This document shows, in pieces, positions 35,212-48,215 of a stretch of 64,000 bases of DNA. Numbering within the stretch: the first letter of the stretch is position 1; every line of letters begins with the position of its first letter. The position numbers and the translations under genes were made by a program. The stretch comes from Ailanthus altissimus (Eukaryota; Streptophyta; Magnoliopsida; Sapindales; Simaroubaceae): positions 20,842,001 to 20,906,000 of the forward strand of contig OX327697.1 in assembly GCA_946807835.1 (NCBI GenBank), written 5' to 3'. Under the pieces are notes generated by a model. The model did not search any database, had not been told where the DNA came from, and saw only the letters and a program-made list of their open reading frames with translations.

Positions 35212-37971
35212 ATGTTGTTCAAAAACTTCACTTTCTTCTTCATCATCATCCACCTCATTCTCTCATCTCTTGTCTCTTCTGAAGATCTTCCTGAAGTTGG
35301 TATGCTTTCTCTTTATTTGGTTTCTCTTGCAACCTTTCTTTTTCTTGTAATCACATAATGTCTTTTTTTTTTCCCACTCTTTTAATAGATTGTTTCTGTC
35401 ATTACTTCGTTGTAATTAACATGCATGTATATACAGCGTAGTTTTCATCCTTCTTGTTTTCCCATAACTTTTTTTTTCTTCATTTTAATTTTTTTTTTTT
35501 TAAAGTTACAGTCGTAACCAAATAACTCCTACAAAGGGGAGAATAATTGACACCAAAAGAGAAGGAAAATAAAATACATCACCCTAGCATTCGTCTGGGC
35601 TCAAATCCCTTAATAAGGCAAAGGAAGTGCACAGGGCTTGCCATTGGGGCAAACACTCAAGTGCTTTTTCCGTTTTAATGTTAATTGCTCATTTTGCATC
35701 ATTTGGTTATGTGTGTGTGTTTCAGTGTTTGTGTTCATGCTTTTGTTCTTCTTGTGTTCTTTATGTGATTTTTGTTTCTTCTTGATTTAGATAATTGGCC
35801 ACCCTTTTAAGTTTTTACAATAGGAGATTTATTTGTTCAGACAACAAGAAGAATCAGCTAGAGACTGAGTACAATATGTTCAGTCTCAGACAGTTACATG
35901 ACCATGCTTTTCTTTTTGTCTTCGCTGTGTCTGGGTTCTTTGTTTATTTATGGCTTTAGAATAAAGAAAGAATAACCTTTCTTGCTTTGTAAGTCCTATT
36001 CGGTTGGTATAGTTCATGCTTCACCGTCAAAAAGTAAATCATGATTTTACTTCTTTTTTTTTTTTTCATTATTTTCGTTCTTCAAACTCTTCATCTTTGA
36101 TTAGGTGGTCAATTTATTTGTGTCTTTTAAGTAAAATTAAAGAAAAGGACTATGCGCTTTGTTTTGCTCCTTCATCTCTCAACTATTTCACATCATTGAT
36201 TCTGTAAAAATCAAAATGAACAAGCTCTACTTTTACCAAGATGGTCATATTTACGGTGGTTTATGGGTTTCCAAATTCCAATAATTTTTTTTTGTGTTTC
36301 TCCATATGAATATGTCACATATGGAAGATGATCATATTTAGGACTCACAAAATATTGGTTTAGTCTTTTCGATGTCACCTCCCATGGTGAATTCTTTGCA
36401 AATAAAAATAATTTTTTACCTTCAAATAAGAATCATTCAACACAACATGGGTATGTTTAAATTTGCTTCAAACCAGGCCTAGTCTAACTGCAGTAAAATT
36501 TGTAATTAATATTATTTGTCTGCAAGTCTTTCATGTCTTTTATATTGACCAAGTATGATATCTAAATGGAATATTACAGATGATGAAACTTCATTCACCT
36601 ACGTAGAAGGAACTGGTAAGGGACCAAAGAAATGGGGCCAGCTTAACCCACATTGGCAAGTTTGTGAAACAGGAAAACTTCAATCTCCTATTGATCTTCT
36701 GGATCAAAGGGTGCAAGTTCTACCTGGCCTCGGAAAATTGATAAGGGATTACAAACCAGCTCCGGCTTTTGTCAGGAACAGAGGACATGACATTTCAGTT
36801 AACTACAACTTTCACCATTCTCTATATGCTTTAACATCTCACTCTACAGTTATATTTTGATTGTAAATTGTTAAGACTTGTCTTTAAAACTAATATCAAA
36901 TCTTTGCTTAATAATTTAACTTTTTGATGTTAAGCATTTTATAAATAATATAGTATTAGAACTAAGGTTTTGCATAGAACCAAGGTCCTTTGATCAAACC
37001 CTTAAATACTAGGTACGAGCCTGAGAAATCATTGTTGTCAATAAAGATTATTCTCTGAAATGAGATTTGGTCAGGTGAGGTGGGAAGGAGATGCAGGAGA
37101 TATCAACATTAATAGGACAAGTTACAAACTGCTACAGTGCCATTGGCATAGTCCATCTGAGCACACCTTTAATGGCTCTAGGTTCATCCCGTCCACCTCT
37201 TCTTGATATTTTATTATCTTTATCTATCCATCTATCTGAGATACATCTAGCATCGTAATCAATCATGCATTTTGTTCTCATGTTCTGCTAAATTACAGAT
37301 ATGAGTTGGAACTTCATGCTGTTCATGAAAGTAATGATGGGAAGATAGCAGTTATTGGAATTGTTTACGAATATGGCCATCCTGATCCCTTCCTTACAAG
37401 GGTACTAAGGACATTTATGTTCTGTTTCAGAAATTTACATTACAGTTTATCTCATGCTCGCAGAGTTAGAGAACTAACAGAAGCTAATCTTATGTGCAAT
37501 TTTCTTTTATTCTGCAGCTGTTGGAGCACATTAAATCAGTTGCGGAAGAAGAAAAAGAATTGGGGATTGTTAATCCAGGGGACATCAAATTCGGGAGCAG
37601 AAAGTATTACAGATACATCGGTTCACTTACAGTCCCTCCTTGCACTGAGGGAGTTATTTGGACAATAGTTAAAAAGGTTTTCTAGTAAAATATTCCTATA
37701 TCTGTAGTCTATACTTGTGTAGTATTATCATAGTATTTGCCTTGCGTTGCATAGGTGAGGACAGTTTCAAGGGAGCAAGTGAGGACACTAAGGGAAAAAG
37801 TTCATGATGTAAGGGTTATAAATAACGATCAATCTTTTTATTTATTCTCTTTTTATTAATACTCTGCTTCTTTTTCAGGGATACGAGGCAAATGCAAGGC
37901 CAACCCAGGAACTGGATGCACGACCAATTTGGTTGTACGGTCCGACGGAGAATAATGAGATTTCTGATTAG
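35212..37971 (+). CDS. Alpha-type carbonic anhydrase, secreted, 7 exons
   Basis: Exons: 35212-35299, 36580-36797, 37075-37181, 37299-37401, 37518-37676, 37755-37808, 37879-37971. All junctions are GT-AG and in frame, giving 273 residues. It catalyses reversible hydration of CO2. Residues 1-23 form a hydrophobic signal peptide (start [13 protein letters not shown], ending near SSLVSS), so the product enters the secretory path (apoplast or, as for some plant members, plastid). Zinc ligands are H125 and H127 in [11 protein letters not shown] and H144 in ELHAVHES. The proton-shuttle position is H99 (NRGHD), and the catalytic threonine is T210 in GSLTVPPC. C58 and C214 match the conserved disulfide pair. 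All key residues are present and it appears functional. The first intron is long (1.28 kb) and the next exon opens [20 protein letters not shown]. It is convergent with the EF-hand gene. Confidence 0.95.
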
Positions 37972-38534
37972 AATTTGAGCTATTGGATCCAAAAACTTCT
38001 TGGTTTAAATAAAGGTAAATTTAATTGGTTGGTTATTGTTGGCGACTTGAGGCCTTTGCTTTTAGCTTTGACATTGAGAAACAAATTCTTCAGTCTTTAA
38101 CAGAAGTAATACATGAATGACATGTGCATCAAAACTATTTTTCAATCTCTGAGAGAATGGTTTGTTACATGGACAGCATTTTAACATTATTTCATTATCA
38201 CGGGAACAGGGTGTTAAAAATGAGAAATCTCATAATCCAAATATTGATTCAAATGCAATCAAATTACACAGCCTCATAGTCATCTATATCAATAAAGGAC
38301 TATACGGTGATATACTTTGCAATCTCTCAGCTATCATTTACACAGAAGTTAAAGTGTGTTAATGAACCAATGTCTGTAAATTGCATAAAGATCGAAACCA
38401 AAATATTATACAAACAAAACCAATCAGTTTCTTATTTTTGTCTTACCAAAACAGAGAAACAAGCCAAAAGACCTAGAAATTGCATCACAACGAACCGAGT
38501 CATAATTTAGAAGACCTTTAGTATATTTATAAAC
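37972..38534. other. Shared 3' flank of two convergent genes
   Basis: The carbonic anhydrase (plus) and the EF-hand gene (minus) end 563 bases apart. Small open frames here are not supported. The 3' untranslated regions of both genes probably lie here and could overlap. Confidence 0.6.
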
Positions 38535-40366
38535 CTAAGCAACGAGGAATGGCAGAACAGCTAGCATGAAATTCTCGTAAGTAAAAGTTGCGGAACCAGA
38601 GTACGTGGTATCCCTCTCCTTAAATTTCTCAGTCAAGCCCTGCAAGATGAATGATTGACAAATAAATTACTCCTAGTGAAATTGTAATGCAGGTAAATCA
38701 TTATTATGCATCCCATTTAATATTTAATTAAGCAGAATTGCAAAATATTTGAATAAATAATTCAGCACGACAGAAAAGAAAGCTAACCTTAACTGTGAGA
38801 CAGCACCTGCATTGGAAGGATAAACAAACAAAATGTGATTAGAAATCCATAAAAATTGATCAGATATGAAGAAAAACAAAAGGGTTCCTATTGGATTAAA
38901 AGGTGGCGTAGGAATGAGAACATACTCAATAAAATTATCATATTCAATGGCCCTGCTTTTGCCACCAGTTTTGTCAAACTTAGATACAAGCAAATCTAAA
39001 ACCACTGGCGAAACCGAAAACCCAAGACTCAAAAGAGCATCTCGCAACTCATTAGCATCAATTTTGCCACTCCTGTCCCTATCCACTTTCTCAAACATGC
39101 CCTGGAGGGATCAATTGCCACATTCAAATTAGAAAGCAAAGTTTAAATTCAAAATAATTGTTTTATTAAACATGCATTTAGATGATATCAAATTTACCCT
39201 CCAACTTTGCAGACTGTGAAACACTTGAATGAACTCTTTAGGCCCTGCGCAAGAACAATTCAAAAAAGAAAATTAATATAAAAAATTGGGGGAAAAAGAA
39301 AGTTGTTTTGACGAGCGAAATATCCTAACTGACCCCCTAAAACAATCACTACTGTGATCCAAATTTACTAGACACAGATCACGTGTAGCGGCTAGAAAAC
39401 ATCCAAGGGCATAACTGTAATCTCACTTGCACACCGCGTGATACTAAAACCAGCCTCATTTTCGCGATTTAGTCTCCGTTTCAGATATGCGTTCGCACAT
39501 TAAACGACCAGAAACCGGTCCCACTCCCCCTAAAGGCCAAATTGACCAAGAACAACCCCTAGCCGACAACACCATTGTAAGGGCATTTTCGTCATTTAGA
39601 AGCACAGAGTAGCCACGTGTTACTTACGTGTAACTACCGATCTTCAATGCCAAAATGCGCAAAATTCAACCGCAGGCAGGAGGTAGAACGAGTGAACGAC
39701 AAACCACTCCCAGCGTGAATTAGCATTTATAGCGCCTAATTGCTAACATGCGCAAATGAAAAATTGAAAAATTATGAGTGAAAAAACGAACTCACCGATC
39801 TTTCTGGAGTTGGTGTTGGTAAACGAATATATGAGAAGACGAACAGTTCTCAAGCTGAAGCTCTCATTATACGAAGACAGAGCTCTCTGTAGCTCCTTAT
39901 CGTCGATGAGGCCACTGCCGTCCTGGTCCGCCATCTGAAAGCACGCCACGATGTTTGGATCCGTGCCGGGAGGGAAAGCCGACGGCATTAGAGCCGCAAA
40001 TGGGTTGCCGTACGATCCAGGAGCCGGTGGGTAGCCACCTGGAGCAGAACCATGAGCCGAAGGGTAGCCACCTGGAGCAGAACCAGGAGCCGAAGGGTAG
40101 CCACCTGGAGCAGAACCAGGAGCCGAAGGGTAGCCACCTGGAGCAGAACCAGGAGCCGAAGGGTAGCCGCTTGCAGCATGAGCATGAGCCGTAGCCGGAG
40201 CCGGCCCCCCGTACGCAGGTGCTGAGGGAGCCGCATAGGGATGAGCGGCCTGCGGCGCCCCGGGCTGAGCCGCGTAGGGCCGAGCAGCGTAGGGCTGAGA
40301 CGTGGGTGGCGGCGCCGTGCCGTAGCCATAGCCGTAGCCGGGTGGAGGTTGAGGATAACCAGACAT
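38535..40366 (-). CDS. Penta-EF-hand calcium-binding protein (plant CML48/49/50-like), 5 exons
   Basis: Exons on the minus strand: 40366-39796, 39244-39198, 39101-38926, 38806-38788, 38639-38535. All junctions are GT-AG and in frame, giving 305 residues. The first 135 residues are rich in G, Y, P, A and S, with an 11-residue repeat. The C-terminal 165 residues form a penta-EF-hand domain. EF loop 1 is D147-E158 (DQDGSGLIDDKE) and EF loop 3 is D213-E224 (DRDRSGKIDANE); both have the full ligand set. The remaining hands are degenerate. The end, YENFMLAVLPFLVA, is typical of the family. Relatives (ALG-2/PEF group) bind Ca2+ and dimerise through the fifth hand. Exon 4 is only 19 nt. It appears intact; the exact paralogue cannot be fixed. 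Confidence 0.95.
38788..38806 (-). other. 19-nt microexon of the penta-EF-hand gene
   Basis: It lies between acceptor ATGCAG and donor GTTAGC. With the two bases from exon 3 it encodes ECCLTVK, which is conserved in the family and needed to keep frame into GLTEKFKERD. Skipping it would shift the frame. Confidence 0.9.
40007..40171 (-). repeat. 33-bp coding tandem repeat (GGYPSAPGSAP)
   Basis: Five units of 11 residues cover residues 66-120; the outer units are imperfect (SGYPSAPGSAP, GGYPSAHGSAP, GGYPPAPGSYG). The DNA units are nearly identical, so copy number may vary between alleles. Frames read through it on the other strand are artefacts. Confidence 0.95.
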
Positions 40367-43300
40367 GTCGTTACAGTTCGAGATAAAGCCGAAAGGTGAA
40401 GGTTTTTGTTATATGTTCAGATAGATATTTTTTCTTGCAACAAATGGGAAGGGTGTTTATAAAGAAATAAAAGTTAGGAGTTTGGGTTCATGGTTAGTTT
40501 ATTATTACGGGATTGCCATTTAGACTACAAGTCTTTTTATTTAAAAAATAAAAATTGGAAACGCATCGGATCAGAGAGGATAAAATTAAAATAGCATTTG
40601 AATCAGAATATTGACATTTATAACTTTGTATTGTGCTAACGCACGTATTTGAACATAGCCTCCATCTGTTTTTATTTGTTTTTCTTTTTATGTGCGATGA
40701 TTCGTATTTATTTGCCCTCCGAATTAATCTTATCCAATTATACATTAAAATATTTTGACTTTATTACCAGTTGTCAACAACCGCTACTTTCCTTTGTCTT
40801 TTTTCGGGGTGGAAGCGGAGTCGGTAGTTGTTTTTTTAAGGGTGTATTTACACTGTTACCCCAGAGGTTGTCACAAAATTACACTTTAATGGCAAATTTA
40901 GTTTTATTTACAATGTCACTCTTTTATTTAATTAAAAATTAAAAATATTCTCATAATTTTATCACATAAATAATTCAATTATTTTAAAAAAGTGAGAATA
41001 TTTTTATTTTTTAATTAAATAAAAAAATAATTATGTAATTAAAATTAAAATTAATATCAAAATATAATTTTGTTAACTTCTGTTAATATTTTTTTAAAAA
41101 AAAGTAGAACAGTTGATTCTTATGCATGTTGGAAAAAGTCTACTACAATATATTAATACGAGATGGTATTTTTTATTTCTTAAAATTCATCAAACAAATG
41201 GATTCTAATTTCATCCATTGAAAACCCAATTTTATTATCATAATACATTTTTAATCTAATAATTGGTTAGTATTATGCAAATTAAAGTCAAGAAAGAACT
41301 AGGTAAAACATTTCCTATCAATATTAACAACATGCACATGAGGTGTTTATTCTAATAGATCCATTTTATAACTTCTCCTAAGATTCTTTTCATATACAAA
41401 TTAGCAAAATAGTATTTAGTATTTACTTCTTCGAAAATTGATCCCATCATTTTGGTCAAACCCTTTATACTTCTATAGCAAAATTTACCAATTGCAACAT
41501 GCTCTAATTGGAATCGTATTATTACTATTATTATGATAATTTAATTTTATTATCGTGACCCAAATAATCAATCTCCAAAATTGCAACTTGACAATAAACT
41601 GAATGCCTTGACAGCTCTAGCTTTTATGGGTGAAGAAACATTCAACCAGTACAACCTAAAAATAGGGTGATCCTGCCCACTTGTTTTATACTTTTATGCA
41701 TCGAGGATTAGATTGGCCCAAGTCGCATTAAAACTCAATACTAAATCAATGATAAGCACTAATTTGTCAGCACAAATTTCTTCATTTTATAATAAAAATC
41801 ATTAAGATGGAAAAAAAAATACCCTTTGTTTTCTTTTCTTTTCTTTAACATTTAACAAAAGAATATTAGTGGATTTGTTGAATGTGTTTTGAAAACATTT
41901 TTTTTTTTGTTAAAAATTGGAAAACAAAAACAGCTGAAAAAATTTTGTTTAGTTGCATTGTTTGAAAATTTTATTTGTGAAAACAGAATACATTCAAAAA
42001 TAAAACTAAAAGGCTGAAAAATAGTATTTTTTTTGTTATTTTATATCATTTTTCTAAGCATATTATCAGTCTTTTTTCCCCCTCAAAAGTCAAAACAACT
42101 TCTTTTCTTATTTCTAAAAGCATATCAAATGTATTATGACCACCTTCTACTTTAAAAAATTATTTTGACAAAAGCAATCTCACATTTTTAATTCTTAGAA
42201 ACACCAAATTAAACCATCATTCAATCTTTAAAAGTAATTTTATTATTATTATTGGGAGGTGGCGTGAAAATATAGAAGATAGGAAGTGAGAAGAGGGGTA
42301 TTTTTGGTCTTTGGAAAACCATCTAAATCCAAAAATCAGCTGCAGCACGTCTTCCAGTTCCCACATGGCCACTTGTATGGTACGCGCTGTCGACGACCCA
42401 TTTTGTCGGCTTTTTTTTTTTCTATTAATCAACACTTTGCTTCCCGCAATGACATACCAATTTCTTTGACTTTTGTTATAAGTCAACTATCTTACCATGG
42501 AATAGCAAACATCTGATATTCCCATTTGAAACGGCTTTTTTAATTTTAAAATTTTCTCCTCTTTTGCCCGCTCCAATTGAGCTGGCCATGAATGATTGGA
42601 CCACAATATTCTTCCTTCTTCTTTTTCATTTTGCAAACACCTTTTTTTTATTATAAAAGAAAAAAATGCACTATACTAAGAAAAGGAGTTGGAGGTAAAC
42701 AAGTCTGCCTCTACAAAATGAATAAGAGAAGGAGGAACCCATTTTCCTCCGTACTTCGTCAAACTAGAGGAAAGAGCAAATTTAAAAAGATGATGGGCTA
42801 CCAAATTAGTTTTTTTACTAGTAAATTTAAATATAGAAATATATAATGGAGATATCAAATCTTTTTTATCTGAAAAAATAAGATCAATCACCTGAAAAAA
42901 TATATAATTGAGTTCAAATCATAAGTAAGAAGATCAATCAGAGTAGAATCTGATTTTAAAATGGTAAAAAGCAAATTAAGATATCTAACTTTCAAAACAT
43001 CCATGCGACACGCTATAATTTTCACCATAAAAGACCATAATGAATAATAGTTCCTGCAGGCCTGTAGATAGTGTGGTACTAGAATACATAATGGAGCGAC
43101 ATGAGTCTCCATCATGTTATTAGTGTATCTATTAAGGCTAAAATAATAGATAATAATCTTTCGCTGTACCAAATCCACTTTAATCGAAATCCAATACTCT
43201 CACTTATAGTTGATTAGGATATAAACCTACATAAAATTAAAGATATTCTCATAAATAATACAATATGTATAAAAACTTAAATTCTTTAACTTACAAATAT

Positions 43301-44479
43301 TTTATCTTATTAACCTCAACCTATAGTTTCTTGCCTAGTAAATCTTATTTGAGTCATAATCAATAGGATAACAAGCATGAGTGCTATGTAAAAATAGACA
43401 AGTCAGTGGCATAATGTATGTAGTAAAACTTACAAGACTTTTAAATTTTCAACAAAACATGATGGAGACTCATGTATGTTAATGATATAAAAAAAAAATT
43501 TAAAGTACTAAAAAAGCCTTATAAAGAAATACATATTTATACAAGTGGATCCTTATGACAATACGCGATGATACTTAAATTATATTTGATGAACCAACTT
43601 CAAGTACTCATTAAAGTGCTGCAAAACTCAATAAATAAAATAAAAATTAGGTAATTTTAAAGCAAATGAAATTCAATATATATGTAATTTTTACTTCCAA
43701 AGTCATTCAGCCATTTTTTTAATATTTCACAAAACCATGTTGAGTTAGCATTAGGTAAATTGACTTAACACTTACCACTGCAAAGCTAAGCCTTAAACTT
43801 TAATTGAACAAACAAGTTTATCAGTTGCAACGAATTCAAGTTCACATTTAGCTCATCACACTAAGGTTATGCATGAGTTCAGGCTTCATGTTCTTAATCT
43901 TTTGTGATATGAGATTGCTATATGGGGTGTATTTAACCTATGCATTCTTGTACTGCTGCCCATACTTACAATATGAGAATCAAGTAAAATCTATATGCTA
44001 GTGGGATTGTCAGTCGAGTATCACATGTCTGGCTACATGTCATACCTAGTAGGTTGACTATTAGTATGAATATCATTCATTGCGTTTTCTCTAAATTGGA
44101 ACAAAACACATTAGTGAATAAGTCATGTAAACTAAATTTAGTTTCTATCTTTATTTATTACCTTACAATATTTTGACTTGTGTTTGCCTAGAAGAAACAT
44201 ATTTGGATACACTGCATCATCAACTTTATCTAATGCATAATATTGTCTCAAACCTGATCAACCCTTTTAAAAACCAACTTTTAATCCATCAATTCTTTTT
44301 ATCAACTCAGCTTTATTTCAATCTATTCTTATAGCTTTTCAATCTTCTTTACAACATCATAATTGTATGGTGTGCTATACAATTTAAAATTTAATACATT
44401 AATTAAGCTAATTTTGTCAAAATTTAATAAGTAATTAAAAATATCTTTGCACTAGACACTTGAAAGGCATCTTCTTCAT
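40367..44479. other. EF-hand gene promoter flank and AT-rich intergenic DNA
   Basis: A minus-strand TTTATAAAC near 40458, about 90 bases upstream of the EF-hand ATG, could be its TATA box. The rest has no recognisable gene. The stretch 41525-41715 recurs at 49405-49570. Confidence 0.5.
41525..41715. repeat. Dispersed direct duplication, copy 1
   Basis: It shares CCAAATAATCAATCTCCAAA and TTATGCATCGAGGATTAGA with 49405-49570 in the same direction, with substitutions and small indels. A further match follows (CAACACTTTGC near 42428 versus TAACACTTTGCCG near 49638), with extra DNA in this copy. Copy 2 flanks the far side of the 45.9-49.0 kb retroelement region. Confidence 0.8.
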
Positions 44480-45600
44480 TGTCATCCTTAACATCCATAT
44501 TATTTTCGAGGTCTATGAAACAGACAAAACCCTTTTGGGTCTGGCTCTATGCAACACCACGAAGATTTGGCAAGTCCTTGGCATAGCTCTAAGTCAAAAT
44601 TTCCTCAATTGAATGGCCTCCTTCTTCTTCTCATAATCTTTCAGTACTAACTTGCAATATGCCTCTAAAATCTACAAATATTTTAAAATTAGGCAACACA
44701 TAATTGTGAACAATAATTATATAATTATATGTGAATAGATTAAGAACATACCAAACCATTCTTTAAAATTATTGGTTTAACATTCGTGAACAGAGTAGTC
44801 ATCGTGCTTTGCCAATTCAAAAGACGAGGGAACAATGACCACTGCGAATACCAAAAACCTCAACATAGACCATTAGTACCTCGTAAATCTATACCTTAGT
44901 TAATTAAAAAGCAACAAACTATTATCAATAAAAATATTAATAAGATCAATAATAATCAATAAAATTATTACTCATATAAAAGATGTACAAAAGTCTGTAC
45001 ATATTATATTTCTTCATCTCCTTCGAAGTAAGGGCTTTTCTCATTTTCACAAACTTTTGGAAGGATGCCTTGCTAGATGACTTGTACAATATGCTCCATA
45101 TAATGTTACCTCACGGATACTTATTGAACTCATCAAGGTTATCCACTATACTTAACACAAAAACTTGAATCTCTCTATGCTATTCAATATGATCAAAACA
45201 TGATGAACAAAATAGAATAAATTTATTTTCAACGCAGCTTCATCGCTAACCTGCTCTAAGTCTAGAGAAGTAAACCAAGTATCAACAAATTTATAGGTCA
45301 ATATTACCCAATTGTTTACCTGAACGAGTGGGTAATCTCTTATCTTCAACCCTATAATAAAAATAAACTATTTTTGAGAGAATCAGATACACTTATTATC
45401 AATATAAAAACATATCTCCAGGTACAAATTGACAGTTTCCACCTCCCACATTAAAATTCATGAAGCAAAATCCCTAAGAAATAGATACTCTACAAATATA
45501 GATATCTCCTCATACAAGTCCCCTAAACAATCTCCTCTATGTAGGCGTTAATGTTTGTCTTATAAGATTGAGGGTCCAAGTATTCGGGTAACTCATAATT
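44480..45600 (-). pseudogene. Decayed DUF1985-like, transposon-associated gene remnant
   Basis: On the minus strand three blocks read in order: KIRDYPLVQVNNWVILTYKF with DTWFTSLDLEQV (45150-45350); VDNLDEFNKYP, a stop, then WSILYKSSSKASFQKFVKM (about 44980-45140); and FPRLLNWQSTMTTLFTNVK (about 44775-44850). The order and words (an LD-EF-KYP-G motif, then a PRLLNW-like motif) resemble plant DUF1985 proteins, which are mostly carried by Ulp1-type Mutator elements. Stops and frame changes show it is not functional. The family assignment is by memory of motifs and is tentative. Confidence 0.5.
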
Positions 45601-45649
45601 GATGCTAAAAAAAACTCATTCTATATTGTATAGAGCCGTTATTCTTCCT

Positions 45650-45905
45650 GTAAAAATAAATAACAAATAAAATTAAAATAATTATTAAATAAATTAACAT
45701 ATTAAATAAATAAAATTAAAGCAATCATCAAACAAACATATTAAATAATTAAAATTAAACAATTATTAAAAACTAGATATATAAAATAATTAAAACTAAA
45801 TCAATTATTAAACAAACAAACATATTAAATAATTAAAATTAAGCAATTATTAAAAATTAGATATATTAAATGACTAAAACTAAATCAATTATTAGATAAA
45901 CATAT
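45650..45905. repeat. AT-rich minisatellite, ~80-bp units
   Basis: Two adjacent units of about 80-84 bases (about 45731-45810 and 45811-45895) share CATATTAAATAATTAAAATT and AACTAAATCAATTATTA. A shorter, more diverged unit precedes them. It abuts the LTR at 45943. Confidence 0.8.
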
Positions 45906-45942
45906 TTTCAATCAATCTACTCATGTTACATGTATTTAATTC

Positions 45943-46764
45943 TGTTAAAGGAATCGTCATTCTCCCTATGAGATTAGGTCATTAACCAAGTTCAACTTTG
46001 AATCTTAACCTCTTTGCGTTGTTGAAGAACTTATGTATCAAGCAAAAATAGTAAAAATTTAAATCAAATAATAAAGAGCACAACACAACACAATCACTTA
46101 CGTGGTTCTGCCAAATTGCCCACATCTACGATGAATTCAAGGATCATATACTCTCTTATTAACTCTCTAGAGAATTTATAAGAAAAACCCAATAAAAAAC
46201 CTTCAAAATGATATAATGTTTAGTATACTCTTACTCTCCCACGAACAATGAACACCCAAATAATGGTTTCACCCTAGTGCACACAAGCACTTAGTGTCTA
46301 CCTAGTTCTTCCCTCTGTTAGAGTCTCTCTTAATGTTTAATCTCAACTAAAGGGTTTACAAGGGTTTATATAGGGGTTAGTTCGTGCTTACTAACCTTAA
46401 TCTTCATTGAAGTAAGAATCTACTTGTTTTGGAAGTCTAAAACTTCCCAAAACTTATATATTCGAATTCAAAACTGATTCTGTCTACTCTAGCACTATGG
46501 CATCGAGTATGTCATAGTCGGTGCCGCAGTGCTGACTCGCTAATCTGGGCGCCACGACGCTTAGGCCTATTATCACTCTTTCACATTTTTCTCGTTTTCT
46601 TCTCATATTTAAGTCTTGTTTCGCTTTTCCCTTCGTGTCTCACACATCCCAGACTTCCTCATACGTGTCCCATACATTCTAAATTTCTTGTGACTCTCCT
46701 CTTTGATATTCTACACAATCTTTGCCCAAACAAGATTGTTGAATCACCAAATCTCCAATAAACC
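45943..46764 (-). mobile_element. 3' LTR of the gag-PR-only copia derivative
   Basis: Plus-strand ends are TGTTAAAGGAAT and CACCAAATCTCCAATA. It matches 48216-48963 along its length (CATTCTCCCTATGAGATTAGG near 45958, TTTATATAGGGGTTA near 46368). A minus-strand CCTATATAAACCC near 46375 is the likely LTR promoter. Confidence 0.8.
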
Positions 46765-46869
46765 CTTCCTTGATTCAAAATCTCCAAATAAGAAGGCTTC
46801 TGGATCTGATCCACACCAATCCTTTATCACCTAGAGTTGAGTTCAGTTAAGTCTCCAGCAAGACTTAAC

Positions 46870-48167
46870 TTTTCTCGAGTTAGTGACTTTGGTCTCCAAA
46901 GGCATTCGTACACCTTGCATAGGGTATGGATGCGTTGCACTCCTTTCTGACGCTCATCACCTCGGTGAGCACAGTTAAGATATCTCCTAGTGGTCTGTAT
47001 TACTCCAACACCCAACATTGGGCCATTCATGGCCATCCCCTTAAGCACATAGAGCCTTCATTGTGCTTCTCACCTTTAAACATTATAGATCCTTTACCCT
47101 CAAATTTTCCTTTTCTGCTCTGACCGAATAACCCTCCTCATCGAGCTTGCCTAGAGATATCAAGTTCCTCCTTAGATTAGAAACATGCTTTACACCATAT
47201 AAGTCCCTAGTCTCTCCACCCTGCATCCTCAGCCTTATGTCACCAACTTTCATGATCTCACAAGTCATGTAATTCCCTATTAGTGCTTTACCTCTCTTGG
47301 TTTTATAGTTGGTAAACATCGATTTGTCGAGACACATATGGACGATATACCTTGAATCTAGTATCCATTTACCAATGTACTTTCTCCTTGAGGCTACTAA
47401 CGTGTCTACAACTTCGGTATCGTCTTTAAGAGTACTGATTGCAACATACACTTCTTGGCCTTTTGATCTAGGACAATCCATCACAAAGTTCCCTTCTTTT
47501 TTACAAAGCAAACACTTCTTGGATCTTCTCTTCGATTGGTTGCTCTTCTTCCCTTATATAAGCAATGCTGCTCCACTCTCAGACTCAGATCTCTTTGTTA
47601 ATTCTTTTGAGTTCAATGATGCCTTGACGTCATTCATTGTTAAGGACTCCTTACCATACAACAGCATATCCACAAAGCTTTTATATCTTTTTGGCAACGA
47701 ACTTAACAGAATTATGACCTTATCTTTATCTTCAGTCTTGATGCCCAATTGCTCAGGACTTATGATGATCTTGTTGAACTTGTCAATGTAAGCTCTCAAT
47801 GAAGATCCCTCGTGCATAATTAACTGATGTAGTTTCTTTTCTACAAAAAGTCTATTTGCAAGAGACTTCTTCATGTATAATGTGTCGAGTCTCTTTCATA
47901 ACCCCAAAGTGGTTTCTTTATCACCAACTTCTCTTAATACTTCATTGCTCAACATTAGAATTATAGTGTTGTAAGCCTTTTACTGAATGTGTCTCAATTT
48001 TTCTGCTCGAACTTTAAGGTTTTCGTCCCTTCGCTAGTTAAGGAACTAGTTTTCTCCAAAGCTGAGTCTAGCACTTTCTTTACTAGTAGAGCCCTAACCT
48101 TCTTCATCCAAATATTGAAATCATTGATTCTATTAAACTTATCCATTTCTTGCTTGATTGTAGCCAT
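46870..48167 (-). pseudogene. Ty1/copia gag and protease, non-functional
   Basis: The minus strand starts ATG at 48167 (MATIKQEMDKFN), 49 bases past the LTR and just after a primer-site-like TGGTAGCAAAG. The gag core FNKIIISPEQLGIKTEDKDK and LLSSLPKRYKSFVDMLLYGK follows. A zinc knuckle CLLCKKEGNFVMDC has N where H is expected. The protease word WILDSRYIVHMC has DSR in place of DSG. After NLISLGKLDEEGYS the frame decays, and the next recognisable feature is the LTR. Integrase, RT and RNase H are absent. Frameshifts lie between the blocks. Confidence 0.85.
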
Positions 48168-48215
48168 TGTTTAAATACCCTTAATATGTATTATCGAACC
48201 TTAACTTTGCTACCA

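Noticed and set aside
39955..40329. Frames reading EQNQEPKGSHL-like and LRLLVLLQVAT-like repeats
   Set aside because: Alternative-frame readings of the 33-bp coding repeat of the EF-hand gene.
47309..47791. 160-codon plus-strand open frame
   Set aside because: Antisense shadow of the copia gag-protease remnant.
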